Made by a program: the position numbers and the translations under genes. A stretch of 64,000 bases of DNA from Agromyces sp. G08B096 (GTDB lineage Bacteria > Actinomycetota > Actinomycetes > Actinomycetales > Microbacteriaceae): NCBI RefSeq assembly GCF_040267705.1, contig NZ_CP158374.1:930001-994000 (forward strand). Reading direction: 5' to 3'. Position 1 is the stretch's first letter. Every line of letters starts with the position of its first letter. Under the pieces are notes generated by a model. The model was not told the origin of the DNA, made no database searches, and was given only the letters and a program-made list of their open reading frames with translations. This document shows positions 19,479 through 28,954 of this stretch, piece after piece.

Positions 19479-21283
19479 GCACCGTGTTCGGTGTGCAGGG
19501 CGAGGAGCGCCACGAGTACACGAAGGCCGAGTCCCGGCAGATCCGGCGCCGGAGCCTCCGGCTGCTCGGGTCGCTGATGCAGCCGCTCCGGCCGCAGCTG
19601 TGGCTCACGATGGCGGTCATCGTCGTTTCGACGGCCGCGCAGGTGGCGGGTCCGGCGATCATCGCGTACGGCATCGACCAGGGGCTGCCGGCCCTGCTGA
19701 AGCAGGACTGGATGCCGGTCGGTCTCGCGGGGCTGGCGTACCTCATCACGGGCCTCGCGGGGGCCTTCCTCGTGGCGGGCTACATCCGGCTGGCCGCGCG
19801 GATCAGCCAGGCCGTGCTGATCGACCTGCGGACGCGGGTGTTCCTGCACACGCAGAAGCTCTCGCTGGAGTTCCACGAGTCGTACACGTCCGGCCGCATC
19901 ATCTCGCGGCAGACGAGCGATCTCGACTCCATCAGGGAGCTCCTCGACGAGGGCCTCAACCAGCTCGTCCGCGGCGTGCTCTACATGGTGTTCACGGCCG
20001 TCACCCTCGTCGTGATGGACGCGCTGTCGGGGCTCGTACTGCTCGGCGCGCTCGTGCCGCTGGTGTTCCTCACCCGCTGGTTCCAGGTGCGGTCGCAGCG
20101 TCTGTTCCGCCGGTCGCGCGTCGCGAGCGCGAAGCTCATCGTGCAGTTCGTGGAGACCATGACGGGCATCCGCGCGGTGCAGGCGTTCCGCAAGGAGCGC
20201 CGCAACGAGCACGAGTTCGGCGAGCTCGTCGAGGACTACCGCGACGTCAACGCCCGGGTGCTCGGCCTGTTCGCGGTCTACAACCCGTCGCTCGCCCTCA
20301 TCGGCAACACCGCGGTCGCGCTCGTGCTGCTGATCGGCGGCTTCCGCGTCGTCGACGGCGCGCTCGAGGTCGGGGTGCTGCTCGCCGCGGTGCTCTACAC
20401 GAAGCGCTTCTTCGACCCGATGGAGGAGCTGGCGATGTTCTACAACTCCTACCAGTCGGCCGCGAGCGCGCTCGAGAAGATCTCGGGCGTGCTCGAGGAG
20501 GAGCCGAGCGTGCCCGATCCGGTGAAGCCGGTCGACCTCTGGACGGCCGAGGGGAACATCCGGTTCGACGGCGTCGAGTTCGCCTACACCGCAGACCGGG
20601 TCATCCTGCCGCGGTTCGACCTGGAGCTGCCCGCGGGGCAGACGGTCGCGCTCGTGGGCTCGACGGGCGCCGGGAAGTCGACGCTCGCGAAGCTCATCGC
20701 GAGGTTCTACGACCCGACCGACGGGCGCGTGAGCCTCGACGGCGTCGACCTGCGCGACCTGCACCCGAAGGACCTCCGCCGGGCGATCGTGATGGTCACC
20801 CAGGAGGCATACCTGTTCTCGGGGACGGTGGCCGACAACATCGGCCTCGGGCGACCGGATGCCCCGTTCGAGGAGATCGTCCGTGCGGCGAAGGCGGTCG
20901 GCGCGCACGAGTTCATCGAGTCGCTGCCGAACGGCTACGACACCGACGTGAACAAGCGCGGCGGCCGCGTGAGCGCCGGTCAGCGTCAGCTGATCTCGTT
21001 CGCGCGCGCGTTCCTCGCGAACCCCGCCGTGCTGATCCTCGACGAGGCGACGAGCTCGCTCGACATCCCGAGCGAGCGCCTCGTGCAGGAGGGCCTGACG
21101 AAGCTGCTCGCCGACCGCACGGCGGTCATCATCGCGCACCGCCTCTCGACGGTCGCGATCGCCGACCGCGTGCTCGTGATGGAGCACGGCCGGATCGTCG
21201 AGGACGGTTCGCCGGCCGAGCTCATCCGCGGCACGGGCCGGTTCGCGGCGCTGCACGCGGCGTGGCGGGACTCGCTGGTGTAG
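19475..21283 (+). CDS. ABC exporter half-transporter (partner subunit)
   Basis: The 602-residue partner of the preceding half-transporter starts at an ATG that overlaps the upstream stop and follows AAGGAGG. The exporter membrane domain covers about residues 35-325. The ATPase has Walker [14 protein letters not shown] and canonical Walker [13 protein letters not shown], but its signature reads RVSAGQRQ instead of LSGGQ. Together with the Asp in the partner's Walker B, this gives one competent and one degenerate ATP site, as in known asymmetric heterodimeric exporters. A hairpin terminator follows the stop. Confidence 0.93.
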   Translation: MSTVFGVQGEERHEYTKAESRQIRRRSLRLLGSLMQPLRPQLWLTMAVIVVSTAAQVAGPAIIAYGIDQGLPALLKQDWMPVGLAGLAYLITGLAGAFLVAGYIRLAARISQAVLIDLRTRVFLHTQKLSLEFHESYTSGRIISRQTSDLDSIRELLDEGLNQLVRGVLYMVFTAVTLVVMDALSGLVLLGALVPLVFLTRWFQVRSQRLFRRSRVASAKLIVQFVETMTGIRAVQAFRKERRNEHEFGELVEDYRDVNARVLGLFAVYNPSLALIGNTAVALVLLIGGFRVVDGALEVGVLLAAVLYTKRFFDPMEELAMFYNSYQSAASALEKISGVLEEEPSVPDPVKPVDLWTAEGNIRFDGVEFAYTADRVILPRFDLELPAGQTVALVGSTGAGKSTLAKLIARFYDPTDGRVSLDGVDLRDLHPKDLRRAIVMVTQEAYLFSGTVADNIGLGRPDAPFEEIVRAAKAVGAHEFIESLPNGYDTDVNKRGGRVSAGQRQLISFARAFLANPAVLILDEATSSLDIPSERLVQEGLTKLLADRTAVIIAHRLSTVAIADRVLVMEHGRIVEDGSPAELIRGTGRFAALHAAWRDSLV

Positions 21284-21300
21284 TCACGCGGCTCGTCGAC

Positions 21301-21327
21301 GGGGGCTGGCGGGCGCCGTCAGCCCCC
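21301..21327. terminator. Bidirectional hairpin between convergent genes
   Basis: GGGGGCTG (21301-21308) and CAGCCCCC (21320-21327) form an 8-bp stem with an 11-base loop, overlapping the stop codon of the minus-strand peptidase gene. It sits between the exporter operon and that gene. Confidence 0.6.
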
Positions 21328-22035
21328 GATCGTCGAGACCAGCACGCCGCCGCCGCCGCGGAGCACTCGCCACACGCTGCCGCTGCCCTCGACGCGGAGG
21401 CTGCCGTCGCCGACGATCAGGACGGTGCGCTCGTCGATGCCGAGCGCACCGTCGACGAGTCCGGCTTCGACCGCGGCGACCAGCCGGGAGAGCGTGCCGC
21501 GCTGCGCGACGTGCACGTCGACCGAGACGTCGACGAGGCCGATGCCGGGCTCCACCTCGAGCTCGGGGCCGGGCTCGTCGGGATCCTCGGGGCAGACGAC
21601 CACGCCGTCGATGCGGGTGCCGCCGCCGAGGGCGCCCTCCGCGGCGACCATGGCACCGGCCGAGACGCCGAGATAGGGCACGCCGGACGCGACCTGGCGG
21701 CGCAGCTCGCCGAAGAGCGGTTCGAGCCCCGAACGGACCTCCTCGACGATGCCGCCGCCGACGAGGATGCCGTCGACGTCCGCGATCGCGGTCGGCGGCA
21801 GCTCCTCGCCGCCGGGCGAGCTCGTCACGTGCACCTCGACCTCGCCGGCCGCGGCGAGCACGCGGTGCAGCACCTCGGCGCGCTCGGGCCCGCCGGGGTG
21901 AATCGACAGGATGGCCACCCTCGGCACTGTGCGCCCTGCCGTACCGGCACGTGCCCCCGCCTCGGCGAGGAACGTGGCGTAGAGCGGGGCATCCGTCGGC
22001 TCCAGCGCGCCGCCGCCCAGCAGGTGGACGCTCAC
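21319..22035 (-). CDS. Peptidase S51 / cyanophycinase-like family protein
   Basis: The 238-residue protein has a class I glutamine-amidotransferase-like fold typical of family S51 (dipeptidase E, cyanophycinase). It begins at the first beta strand (VHLLGGG). The nucleophile elbow is YLGVSAGAMVAAEGALGGG with Ser125 as probable nucleophile, and DVDGILVGGGIVEEV precedes it. GTG 22035 follows GGAGG by 6 bases, and the GTG overlaps the TGA of a 31-codon leaderless ORF (GTGA). It should hydrolyse a small peptide or an isopeptide bond. No cyanophycin synthetase gene is present in the window, so the substrate is open. Confidence 0.85.
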   Translation of the reverse strand: MSVHLLGGGALEPTDAPLYATFLAEAGARAGTAGRTVPRVAILSIHPGGPERAEVLHRVLAAAGEVEVHVTSSPGGEELPPTAIADVDGILVGGGIVEEVRSGLEPLFGELRRQVASGVPYLGVSAGAMVAAEGALGGGTRIDGVVVCPEDPDEPGPELEVEPGIGLVDVSVDVHVAQRGTLSRLVAAVEAGLVDGALGIDERTVLIVGDGSLRVEGSGSVWRVLRGGGGVLVSTIGG

Positions 22036-22127
22036 GCGGCGGCCTCCGCCGGCTGCCCGGAGGTGGTGGACGGGGAGGGGGAGGAGACCCGGTCGGCGAT
22101 GACCGTGTGGTCCGCATCGATGCTCAT
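22032..22127 (-). CDS. Leaderless 31-residue ORF coupled to the S51 peptidase gene
   Basis: ATG 22127 lies exactly 6 bases after a TACGCT -10 box, the leaderless arrangement used by several genes here. The ORF encodes a short acidic N-terminus (MSIDADHTVIADRV) and a Ser/Pro/Thr/Ala-rich tail. Its TGA overlaps the GTG start of the peptidase gene. It may be a translated entry that loads ribosomes for the peptidase, or a real microprotein. No family is recognised. Confidence 0.45.
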   Translation of the reverse strand: MSIDADHTVIADRVSSPSPSTTSGQPAEAAA

Positions 22128-22133
22128 CCCGCC

Positions 22134-22139
22134 AGCGTA
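22134..22139 (-). promoter_or_regulatory. -10 box TACGCT (minus strand)
   Basis: On the minus strand TACGCT ends 6 bases before ATG 22127. It would start a leaderless transcript through the short ORF and the S51 gene. Confidence 0.5.
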
Positions 22140-22159
22140 CGGGGGTCGCACCCCCTCGC

Positions 22160-25100
22160 CTACCGGCGGGCCGGCCTTCGGTCGACGAGGTCGCGGTCGG
22201 GCACGTCGAACTCGGCGCGGCGGAACTCCGGCAGCAGCCACACGCCGTTGGCCCACACGATGAGGAAGACGACGATCGCGAGGCCCACGCCGTGCTGCTC
22301 CGGGCGCCCGGCGAGCGCCATGACCTCGACGACGAGCGCGCCGGCGATCCAGGCGGCACCGGTCGAGATCACGGACACGGTGAACCAGTCCACCCAGCGG
22401 GAGCTCGCGCGAGCGGCGCGAGTGAAGGTGACCGGCAACCAGTCGGCCGTGAGCGCGACGGCCACGAGCAGTCCGCCGACCGCGAGGACGGCGAGGTCCT
22501 GCTCGAGCGGCGGGGCGAGCGCCGAACGCAGCCACGAGGGGGAGCCGGGGGCCTCGACCCAGAGGATCTGCGCGAGCGGCAGCAGCCCGCCGAGGACGAC
22601 GAAGACGGCGACCGAGAGGTTGGTGCGCACGAGGCGCGGGGCGACCGTCGTCGGCCTGGCCCCGCTCGCGGCGCGGACGGCGACGCTCACGAGTGCGGCG
22701 ACGACGAGCGCGCAGAGCACGATCATGACGAGGTTCGCCCGGGCGACGGCGATCGCGAGCGGGATGAGGCTCGCGGCCGCGACGGCGGCGTACTTGGCGG
22801 CCGGCCACCGGGACGCCCGGCGCGACGCGGCGGAGGCCGAGCGCCGGTCCCCGTCCGCGAGCCCCCGCTCGACCCGTGTCCAGCGGGTCCGCGCCCGGAC
22901 CACACCCGCGATGAGCCCGACGGCACCGGCGGACGCGACCACGATCGCCGCGACGATCGAGCCCGTGGTCGGCGCGAACGCGCTCCAGGTGAGGAGCCAC
23001 GCGGCGCCCGCGGTGAGGCCGGCCACGAGGGCGAGCCGCGGCGGATCGGCGACGGCGGGCACCGCCACGACGAGCGGACGGAGGACGGCGAACACGGTCT
23101 GCAGGGCGACGGCGAGGATGCGGTTCGCCGGCATCGCGGCCCGGTCGACGAGTCGGATGGCGCGCGAGGCGAGGGCGAACCGGTACCCGGGGCGGAGGTT
23201 CCACAGCGTGTCGGTGCCGGCGCGGAGGCGTGCGCGCCTCGCCGCGGCGGCTGCGGCGACGCTGGTCGCGACGGGGGCGTCGGCCGGCGGGGCATCCGTC
23301 GCCCGCTCGTCCACCGTGAGCGGGCTCAGACGCTCGCGCCGGTACGCCGCGTCGTCGCTCTCCTCGAGCACCGAGGCCTGCACGCGGTCGATGCGGGCGG
23401 CGAGAGCGGCCGGATCCGCGTCCGCGGCGCCGGCCTCGCCCGCGCGTGCGGACAGCAGGCGGACGATGCCGGCGGAGCCGTCGAGCCGCCCCCACCACCA
23501 GTCGTTCACGCGCCAGTCCTTGGCGAGGAAGCCGAGGAAGTTGCCGAACCCGTAGCCTGCGAGCTTCGTCTGACGGTCGAGCGGCGCCGGGTCGGGCGCG
23601 TTCAGCTGGGCGATCGCGTCGTCGACGTCGAGCCGGGGCGTCCGGAGCGTCGTCTGCAGCCGGGTGAGGAACCGGTCGCGCAGCAGCTCGGTGTACTCCT
23701 CGGGTGCGGCGGGCGGCTCGTCGACGCCGATGGTCCAGTAGTCCACGCGAGACAGGGACGCGGGCACGCCGAGCGGGTACGCGAGGGGTGCGAGGTCGAT
23801 CGCCCGTGCGGGCACCGCGGCGGAGCGGGCGAGGGCACGCCACGGCGATCGACGCCACCGGTCGGCGACGCTCGCGTCGTGCGCATCGATCGACGCGTCG
23901 ATCTCGGCGGTTCTGGCACAGAGCACGTCGAGGCAGCGGTCGAGCGCCCGCCAGTTCGCCTCGGCGTCCACGGCATCGGATGCCTCGAGCCAGACCCCGA
24001 TCCATGCGTCGAAGTCGGCGGGGCCGGGTGGGCGTCCGGCGGGCAGCGTGCGCAGCACGTGCAGCAGCACCCGCTCGGTGAGCGCGTCGACGGAGCCCGA
24101 GGCGTCGGCGAGGGCGGCGTAGGCGTCCCGCCGCACGTCGGTGAGCGCGACGCCGCGCCGGCCTCCCGGCACCTCCGGAACCTGCTCGAGCTCGCGCGTC
24201 CAGGCCAGCACGCAGTTCGCGGCGTCGGCGAGCGCGAGGGGCGAGCGCAGCGCCGCCCCCGCCCGGTCGCCCGCGATCACGGCGAAGCGAGCGGTGGCGG
24301 CCTCGTCCAGCCCGGCGAGGAGCGTCCGGTCGACGGGCGTGTACCTGCGCCGCCGCCGGCTCGGCGATCGCAGCTGCCACAGCGACGGCTGGGCGAGCAC
24401 GTCGGCGAGGTGCTCGCCCAGGTCGCCGCCCATGGACCGGACGTACGCGGCACGGCGGCGCGCGACGTCCTCGGCGCCTGCGCCCGCCGTGGCCACGAGG
24501 CTCGCGCCCGCGAGCCGGCGGCCGGCCTCCATCGCGCGCTGCCCGTTGAAGCGCTGCAGGTCGGATGCCTCGCGCGCGACGGATTCGCGGCGGAAGCTCT
24601 TGGCGAACATGGCGCCGACGGCGCGGAAGAATCGGGACGCGTCGGGGTCCCACGGGGCCGGGCCGCCGAGGGCTGGGTCGGGCTCGGGGTCGAGGAAGAC
24701 GAGGATGCGGTCGGCGAGCCGGTCGCTCGGGCGGAGCTTCGCGGCCCGGAGCGCCCGGTCGATGGGGACGTTGTCGAACACGGCGCCGTCGATGACCCGG
24801 AACGGCTCGGCGGGCCGCGTGCGGTGGGCCGCGAAGGCGAACCGCAGATCGGCGCGTTCCGCGACGCTCGTCGCGGTGACCGCGGTCGCGCTCGCCGGGG
24901 TGCCGGCGGCCGCCAGCGGGTCGCCCGGGACGTCGGAGTCCTCCGGCCCCGGCCACTCCGTCGACCGGATGAGCGCCGGCTCGAAACCGCCGGCGAGCGA
25001 CGAGGTCGAGCGGGCGGCGAGCGCCAGCTGGTCGAGCTGCGCGGCGTCGTCCTCGGCCTTGCCGGGATAGGCGAGCGCGTCGCGCCGGGGCACGAGGTTG

Positions 25101-25846
25101 TCGAGGTGGTGGGTGTCGCTGCCGACGAACCGGAAGTGTCCGCGCCCCTCCGAGGCATCCTCCTCCGCCTGGTCGGCCGCGTCGATCATCGTCGTCGACA
25201 GGTCGACGCTCACGTAGTCGGCGACGAGGTCGGGATGCCCCGCGCCCGACCCGTGCAACTCCTCGAGCGCCTCGCGGACGTTCCGCCGGAAGTAGTCCTC
25301 CCCGCGCATGAGCGCCAGCGGTCGCCACGCGCCGGGTTCGTGCAGCAGCCCCCAGAAGCCGCCGACCCGCCCCCACGTGCGAAGCAGGCCGTCGAGCGCG
25401 ACGCCGGCCCGTTGGGCGACGGAGTAGACGACGGCGTTCAGGCCTCCCGCGCTCGCGCCCGCGAGCAGGTCGATCTCCACGCGGTCGTAGCCGGCACGGT
25501 CGAGCAGGTCGGCGTACTCCCGCACCCGGCGCTCGACGGCCGGCGTGAGTTCGGCGCCACGCGAGGCCGGCACCAGGGCCCACGTCTCGTCGCCGACCTC
25601 GAAGAGCCGGATGCGCCGGAGCAGGTCGAGCTCGGCGGCGACGCCGCCGATCCAGACCGCGAGGCTCACCCCGCCGCGCATCGCGAGCGCCACCCGGAGC
25701 GTGCGGCCCGTCGCGGGTCGGGCGCCGAGAGGGAGCGAGGCGGCGAGCGTCGCCCCGACCGGTACGGAGACGACGGTCGGGGGGCGGCGATCGGGGCCGG
25801 GATCGGCCGTGGCGGCGGCGTCGGCGGCGTCGGCGGGAAGGGTCAT
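22160..25846 (-). CDS. Giant patatin-like phospholipase (DUF3376 type) with C-terminal membrane helices
   Basis: The product has 1,228 residues from ATG 25846, which has a GAGGAAG ribosome-binding site; an upstream ATG at 25924 is less likely. The patatin domain spans about residues 52-380. It has the oxyanion segment MRGGVSLAVWIGGVAAE, the nucleophile elbow LLAGASAGGLNAV with Ser132, and the dyad aspartate in IDGAVFDNVPI (Asp353). A long helical middle region follows. The last ~350 residues hold about eight hydrophobic helices. It should be a membrane-associated acyl hydrolase. Typical patatins are 300-400 residues, so most of this protein lies outside the catalytic domain. The gene is transcribed divergently from the response regulator. 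Confidence 0.87.
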   Translation of the reverse strand: MTLPADAADAAATADPGPDRRPPTVVSVPVGATLAASLPLGARPATGRTLRVALAMRGGVSLAVWIGGVAAELDLLRRIRLFEVGDETWALVPASRGAELTPAVERRVREYADLLDRAGYDRVEIDLLAGASAGGLNAVVYSVAQRAGVALDGLLRTWGRVGGFWGLLHEPGAWRPLALMRGEDYFRRNVREALEELHGSGAGHPDLVADYVSVDLSTTMIDAADQAEEDASEGRGHFRFVGSDTHHLDNLVPRRDALAYPGKAEDDAAQLDQLALAARSTSSLAGGFEPALIRSTEWPGPEDSDVPGDPLAAAGTPASATAVTATSVAERADLRFAFAAHRTRPAEPFRVIDGAVFDNVPIDRALRAAKLRPSDRLADRILVFLDPEPDPALGGPAPWDPDASRFFRAVGAMFAKSFRRESVAREASDLQRFNGQRAMEAGRRLAGASLVATAGAGAEDVARRRAAYVRSMGGDLGEHLADVLAQPSLWQLRSPSRRRRRYTPVDRTLLAGLDEAATARFAVIAGDRAGAALRSPLALADAANCVLAWTRELEQVPEVPGGRRGVALTDVRRDAYAALADASGSVDALTERVLLHVLRTLPAGRPPGPADFDAWIGVWLEASDAVDAEANWRALDRCLDVLCARTAEIDASIDAHDASVADRWRRSPWRALARSAAVPARAIDLAPLAYPLGVPASLSRVDYWTIGVDEPPAAPEEYTELLRDRFLTRLQTTLRTPRLDVDDAIAQLNAPDPAPLDRQTKLAGYGFGNFLGFLAKDWRVNDWWWGRLDGSAGIVRLLSARAGEAGAADADPAALAARIDRVQASVLEESDDAAYRRERLSPLTVDERATDAPPADAPVATSVAAAAAARRARLRAGTDTLWNLRPGYRFALASRAIRLVDRAAMPANRILAVALQTVFAVLRPLVVAVPAVADPPRLALVAGLTAGAAWLLTWSAFAPTTGSIVAAIVVASAGAVGLIAGVVRARTRWTRVERGLADGDRRSASAASRRASRWPAAKYAAVAAASLIPLAIAVARANLVMIVLCALVVAALVSVAVRAASGARPTTVAPRLVRTNLSVAVFVVLGGLLPLAQILWVEAPGSPSWLRSALAPPLEQDLAVLAVGGLLVAVALTADWLPVTFTRAARASSRWVDWFTVSVISTGAAWIAGALVVEVMALAGRPEQHGVGLAIVVFLIVWANGVWLLPEFRRAEFDVPDRDLVDRRPARR

Positions 25847-25971
25847 CCGTGCTTCCTCGGGGAAGGCGGCGCCGGACCGCGCCGCGGGCGTCACCAGCGT
25901 GGCACGCCGCGGGCCCCGTCGCATCGGGGTGTCCCCTGAACTGGGTGCGTCCGGCCGCCGCCGGGACGCGC

Positions 25972-25977
25972 TACGCT
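25972..25977 (+). promoter_or_regulatory. -10 box TACGCT before the response regulator
   Basis: TACGCT lies 6 bases before an in-frame ATG at 25984 and ~67 bases before the ATG at 26044. A perfect 8-bp hairpin (GCGCGACC and its complement, about 25989-26011) lies in between. Confidence 0.5.
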
Positions 25978-26043
25978 CACCGAATGCGGGGCGCGACCTC
26001 CCGAGGGTCGCGCATGCGCGGAAGCGGAACGGACGGAGAGGCG

Positions 26044-26712
26044 ATGCAGGAGCCGACGGCGTCTCCGCTGCGGGTGGCCGTGGCCGATGACGCCCTGCTG
26101 CTCCGCGAAGGCATCCAGAAGGTGCTCGAGGGCGGCGGCATCGAGGTCGTGGCCTCCGTCGGCACCGGAGACGAGCTGCTCGAGATCGTGGGCGAGGGCG
26201 GCATCGACGCCGCGGTGCTCGACATCCGGATGCCGCCGAGCTACCGCGACGAGGGCATCGTGGCGCTCGAGTCCCTGCGCGGCTCGGGGTCCGAGATCGG
26301 CGTGCTGCTGCTGTCGATGTACGCGACGCCCGAGTACGCGCTGCGGGTCATGGGCGCCGGCAGCGGCACCGGGTACCTGCTGAAGGAGCGGGTCTCCGAG
26401 CCGCAGACCCTCGTGCGCGCCGTCGAGACCGTCGCCTCAGGCGGGTCGGTCGTCGACCCGGAGGTCGTCGAGCAGCTGGTGCAGCGCACGCGCGCCGACG
26501 ACCCGCTCGCCCGGCTCACGGAGCGCGAGCGCTCGGTGCTCGAGCTCATGGCGCAGGGCTACTCGAACGGCGGTATCGCGCAGACCCTCTTCCTCGGCCT
26601 GAAGACCGTCGAGACGCACGTGCGCTCCATCCTGCAGAAGCTCGACCTCGAGGAGTCGCCCGAGCACCACCGGCGCGTGCTCGCGGTACTGACCCTGCTC
26701 GGCGCGAGGTGA
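26044..26712 (+). CDS. NarL/FixJ-family response regulator
   Basis: A 222-residue two-component regulator. The receiver domain spans residues ~10-125, with the phosphorylated aspartate at Asp60 (VLDIRMPP) and the conserved Lys in GYLLKERV. The LuxR-type helix-turn-helix is at ~155-215 (LTERERSVLELMAQGYSNGG, then KTVETHVRSILQKL). ATG 26044 follows GGAGAGG. An in-frame leaderless start at 25984 would add 20 residues, but that stretch has a poorer GC third-position pattern and includes a hairpin, so it is treated as leader. The partner kinase follows 16 bases downstream. Confidence 0.93.
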   Translation: MQEPTASPLRVAVADDALLLREGIQKVLEGGGIEVVASVGTGDELLEIVGEGGIDAAVLDIRMPPSYRDEGIVALESLRGSGSEIGVLLLSMYATPEYALRVMGAGSGTGYLLKERVSEPQTLVRAVETVASGGSVVDPEVVEQLVQRTRADDPLARLTERERSVLELMAQGYSNGGIAQTLFLGLKTVETHVRSILQKLDLEESPEHHRRVLAVLTLLGAR

Positions 26713-26728
26713 CCGGGGGCCGGCCGTG

Positions 26729-28564
26729 ATGGCGCCCGGCCGGAAGCGGCGGATCGCGCTGCGGACGGTCACGATCGTCGGCGTCGTCGCGCTCAGCCTG
26801 GCGATGGAGGTGTCGGGGTTCCTCGCGACGCCCGCCTCAGAGCGCGAGGAGATCTCGTACACGACCCTGCACGCCGCCGTGCCGCTGGTGTTCGCCGCCT
26901 GTGCGGGCGTGGCCTGGAACATCGGTCCGACGCGGTTGCCAGCGAGGCTCATGATCGGGTTCGTCGTGCTGTGGATCCCGCAGTCGATCTACCACGTGAT
27001 CGGCGACGTGGGCTGGCTGTGGCCGCTCGTGCGCGGCGTCGATCTCGGCTGGGCCGTGATCACCGGCGTGCTCGTGCTGATCTACCCCCGAGGGTGGCTC
27101 GCCGGGGCGTTCGAGCGGTGGATCGCCGGCATCGCCCTGGGCGCGTCGCTCGTGAACCTCGTGACCGTCCTGCTGTTCGGCTCGCCCGGGCCGGAGACCT
27201 GCGACTGCGTGGCCAACCCGTACCAGGTGGCCGAGGCGCCCGAGCTGTTCGGCATCCTCGACAGCGCGTACCGGGTGGTCGGCGGCGCGCTGGCGCTCGT
27301 GATCGCCGGGCGCCTGCTCGTGCAGTGGGTCCGCGGCAGCGTGCCGGCCCGCACCGTCGCCTTCCTCATGCCCCTCGCGCTCCTCGCGTGGGCGAGCACG
27401 CTGGCGGTGCAGGCCGCCACCTACGCCGCACAGACCACCTCGGGAGAGGTGCTCGCCACGATCTCGCTCATCGCGATCGCCTCGGTGCCCGTATCGTTCG
27501 TCGCCGGGATCTCCCACGCGAGGAACATGCGGGCCCGGGTCGCCGACCTCATGCGCATCACCCGGGAGGGCGCAGACCGCGGGCTCTGGGCGGAGTCGCT
27601 CGCGCGCACGCTCCGCGACGCCTCGGTCCGGGTGTACTGGTGGGACGAGGAGCGCGCGGGCTACTTCGACGCCGCGGGCACGCCCATCGGGCCGAAGGAC
27701 GACCCGCGGGGGAGCCAGAGCATCCTGCCGGTCGCGTCGCCGCTCGGGGTGCCGATCGCGCTCATCCGGCACGACCGGGTCCTCACCGACAACATGCGCC
27801 TGCTCGACGGCGTCTCGAGCGCACTCCGGCTCTCGGTCGACAACGGCCGGCTGCGCTCGGAGATCGAGCGCACGCTCGAGCACGTGCGCCAGTCGCGCCA
27901 GCGCATCGTGGAGGCGGGTGTCGAGGCGCGGCGCCGCATCGAACGCGATCTGCACGACGGCGCCCAGCAGCGGCTCGTCTCGCTCGGCATGAGCCTGCGG
28001 CTCGCGGCCGACCGCGCGGGCGAGCTCGGCGATCCCGAGCTGCTCGGCGAGCTGGAGGCCGCGATCGACGCACTCGGCACCGGGCTGCGGGAGCTCCGGG
28101 AGCTCGCGCACGGCATCCATCCGAGCCTGCTCTCGGCCGGCGGTCTCGCGCTCGCCGTCCCCGAACTCGCCGGGCGCTGCCCGGTGCCCGTCGAGGTGGA
28201 CGTGCAGGCGGAGGGGCGGTTGCCCGAGCTCATCGAGTCGACGGCCTACTTCGCGGTGGCCGAGCTGCTCGCGAACGTCGCCAAGCACGCGCGCGCGACC
28301 CGGGCGTGGGTGCGCGCGCACGTCTCCGACGGCGAGCTCGTGCTCGTCGTGCGCGACAACGGCGCGGGCGGCGCGACGCTCGACGGCGGTACCGGCATGC
28401 TCGGCATCGTCGACCGCGTCGAGGCGGTCGGCGGGACCTTCGACATCGACAGCCCGCCGGGCGCGGGCACGACCGCGACGGCGCGGATCCCGCTGGGCGA
28501 TCAGGCGCCGCAGGCGGCGCCTGCCGCGGAGCCTCGCGCGGGGGTCGGCGTCGCGGAGGGGTGA
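26729..28564 (+). CDS. Sensor histidine kinase (HisKA_3 / NarL-partner type)
   Basis: The 611-residue kinase has six or more predicted membrane helices in the first ~260 residues, then a cytoplasmic linker. The dimerisation motif is ERDLHDGAQQRLVSLGMSL with the phospho-accepting His409. The ATP-binding domain carries an N-box (ELLANVAKHARA) and G-boxes (VRDNGAGGATLDGGTGMLG). No periplasmic ligand-binding domain is visible, so the sensor is probably the membrane bundle. It pairs with the upstream response regulator. GTG 26726 is an alternative start. Confidence 0.92.
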   Translation: MAPGRKRRIALRTVTIVGVVALSLAMEVSGFLATPASEREEISYTTLHAAVPLVFAACAGVAWNIGPTRLPARLMIGFVVLWIPQSIYHVIGDVGWLWPLVRGVDLGWAVITGVLVLIYPRGWLAGAFERWIAGIALGASLVNLVTVLLFGSPGPETCDCVANPYQVAEAPELFGILDSAYRVVGGALALVIAGRLLVQWVRGSVPARTVAFLMPLALLAWASTLAVQAATYAAQTTSGEVLATISLIAIASVPVSFVAGISHARNMRARVADLMRITREGADRGLWAESLARTLRDASVRVYWWDEERAGYFDAAGTPIGPKDDPRGSQSILPVASPLGVPIALIRHDRVLTDNMRLLDGVSSALRLSVDNGRLRSEIERTLEHVRQSRQRIVEAGVEARRRIERDLHDGAQQRLVSLGMSLRLAADRAGELGDPELLGELEAAIDALGTGLRELRELAHGIHPSLLSAGGLALAVPELAGRCPVPVEVDVQAEGRLPELIESTAYFAVAELLANVAKHARATRAWVRAHVSDGELVLVVRDNGAGGATLDGGTGMLGIVDRVEAVGGTFDIDSPPGAGTTATARIPLGDQAPQAAPAAEPRAGVGVAEG

Positions 28565-28570
28565 CCGGCG

Positions 28571-28954
28571 TCAGGGGCGCCAGCGGCAGCGCGCGAGCTC
28601 GATGCGGTAGCCGTCCTCGTCGTCGGCCGGTCGCACCGGGGTGCCCTCGCGGCGGTAGTGCGCCAGCGCGCGCTCGGCGTGCCCTGCCGGCGGTCGACCG
28701 CCCGCGCGGACGACCCGCCACCACGGCACGTCCGAGCCGTATCGCGCCATCACCTGGCCGACGGCCCGCGCCCCGCGGGAGCCGAGGAGCGCGGCCACGT
28801 CGCCGTACGTCGCGACCTGGCCGGGCGGGATGTCGGCGACCACGGCGAGCACCGCCTCGACGAACCCCTCGGCGCGGGGCATCCGCTCGGCGCCGGGCAT
28901 CCGCTCGCGTGGCGACGGGTCGCCGGTGCGAGGCATCCGGTCTGGACGGGGCAT
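28571..28954 (-). CDS. Alkyltransferase-like (ATL/MGMT-family) DNA-binding protein
   Basis: The C-terminal ~100 residues match the MGMT DNA-binding domain (FVEAVLAVVADIPPGQVATY, GSRGARAVGQVM). The active-site region reads PWWRVV instead of PCHRV: Trp replaces the alkyl-accepting Cys, as in Atl1-type proteins. These flag alkylated bases for excision repair and do not transfer the alkyl group. The first ~25 residues repeat an RMPR/RMPG pattern, giving four in-frame ATGs (28954, 28936, 28900, 28882). ATG 28954 lies 7 bases after the GNAT stop and is used here; 28882 would give a 103-residue protein of the usual ATL size. Confidence 0.82.
   Translation of the reverse strand: MPRPDRMPRTGDPSPRERMPGAERMPRAEGFVEAVLAVVADIPPGQVATYGDVAALLGSRGARAVGQVMARYGSDVPWWRVVRAGGRPPAGHAERALAHYRREGTPVRPADDEDGYRIELARCRWRP

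Noticed and set aside
22292..25939. A 1,215-codon plus-strand open frame opposite the patatin gene, and a 1,183-codon frame on the same strand
   Set aside because: Composition is dominated by Arg/Gly/Pro and Glu/Asp/Arg runs typical of out-of-phase reading in ~72% GC DNA. The minus-strand frame from 25846 has clear patatin motifs and normal third-position GC.
25984..26043. Leaderless N-terminal extension of the response regulator
   Set aside because: The -10 spacing fits, but the 20 extra codons have lower GC3 and encode a hairpin, and ATG 26044 has a ribosome-binding site. It is kept as an alternative start only.
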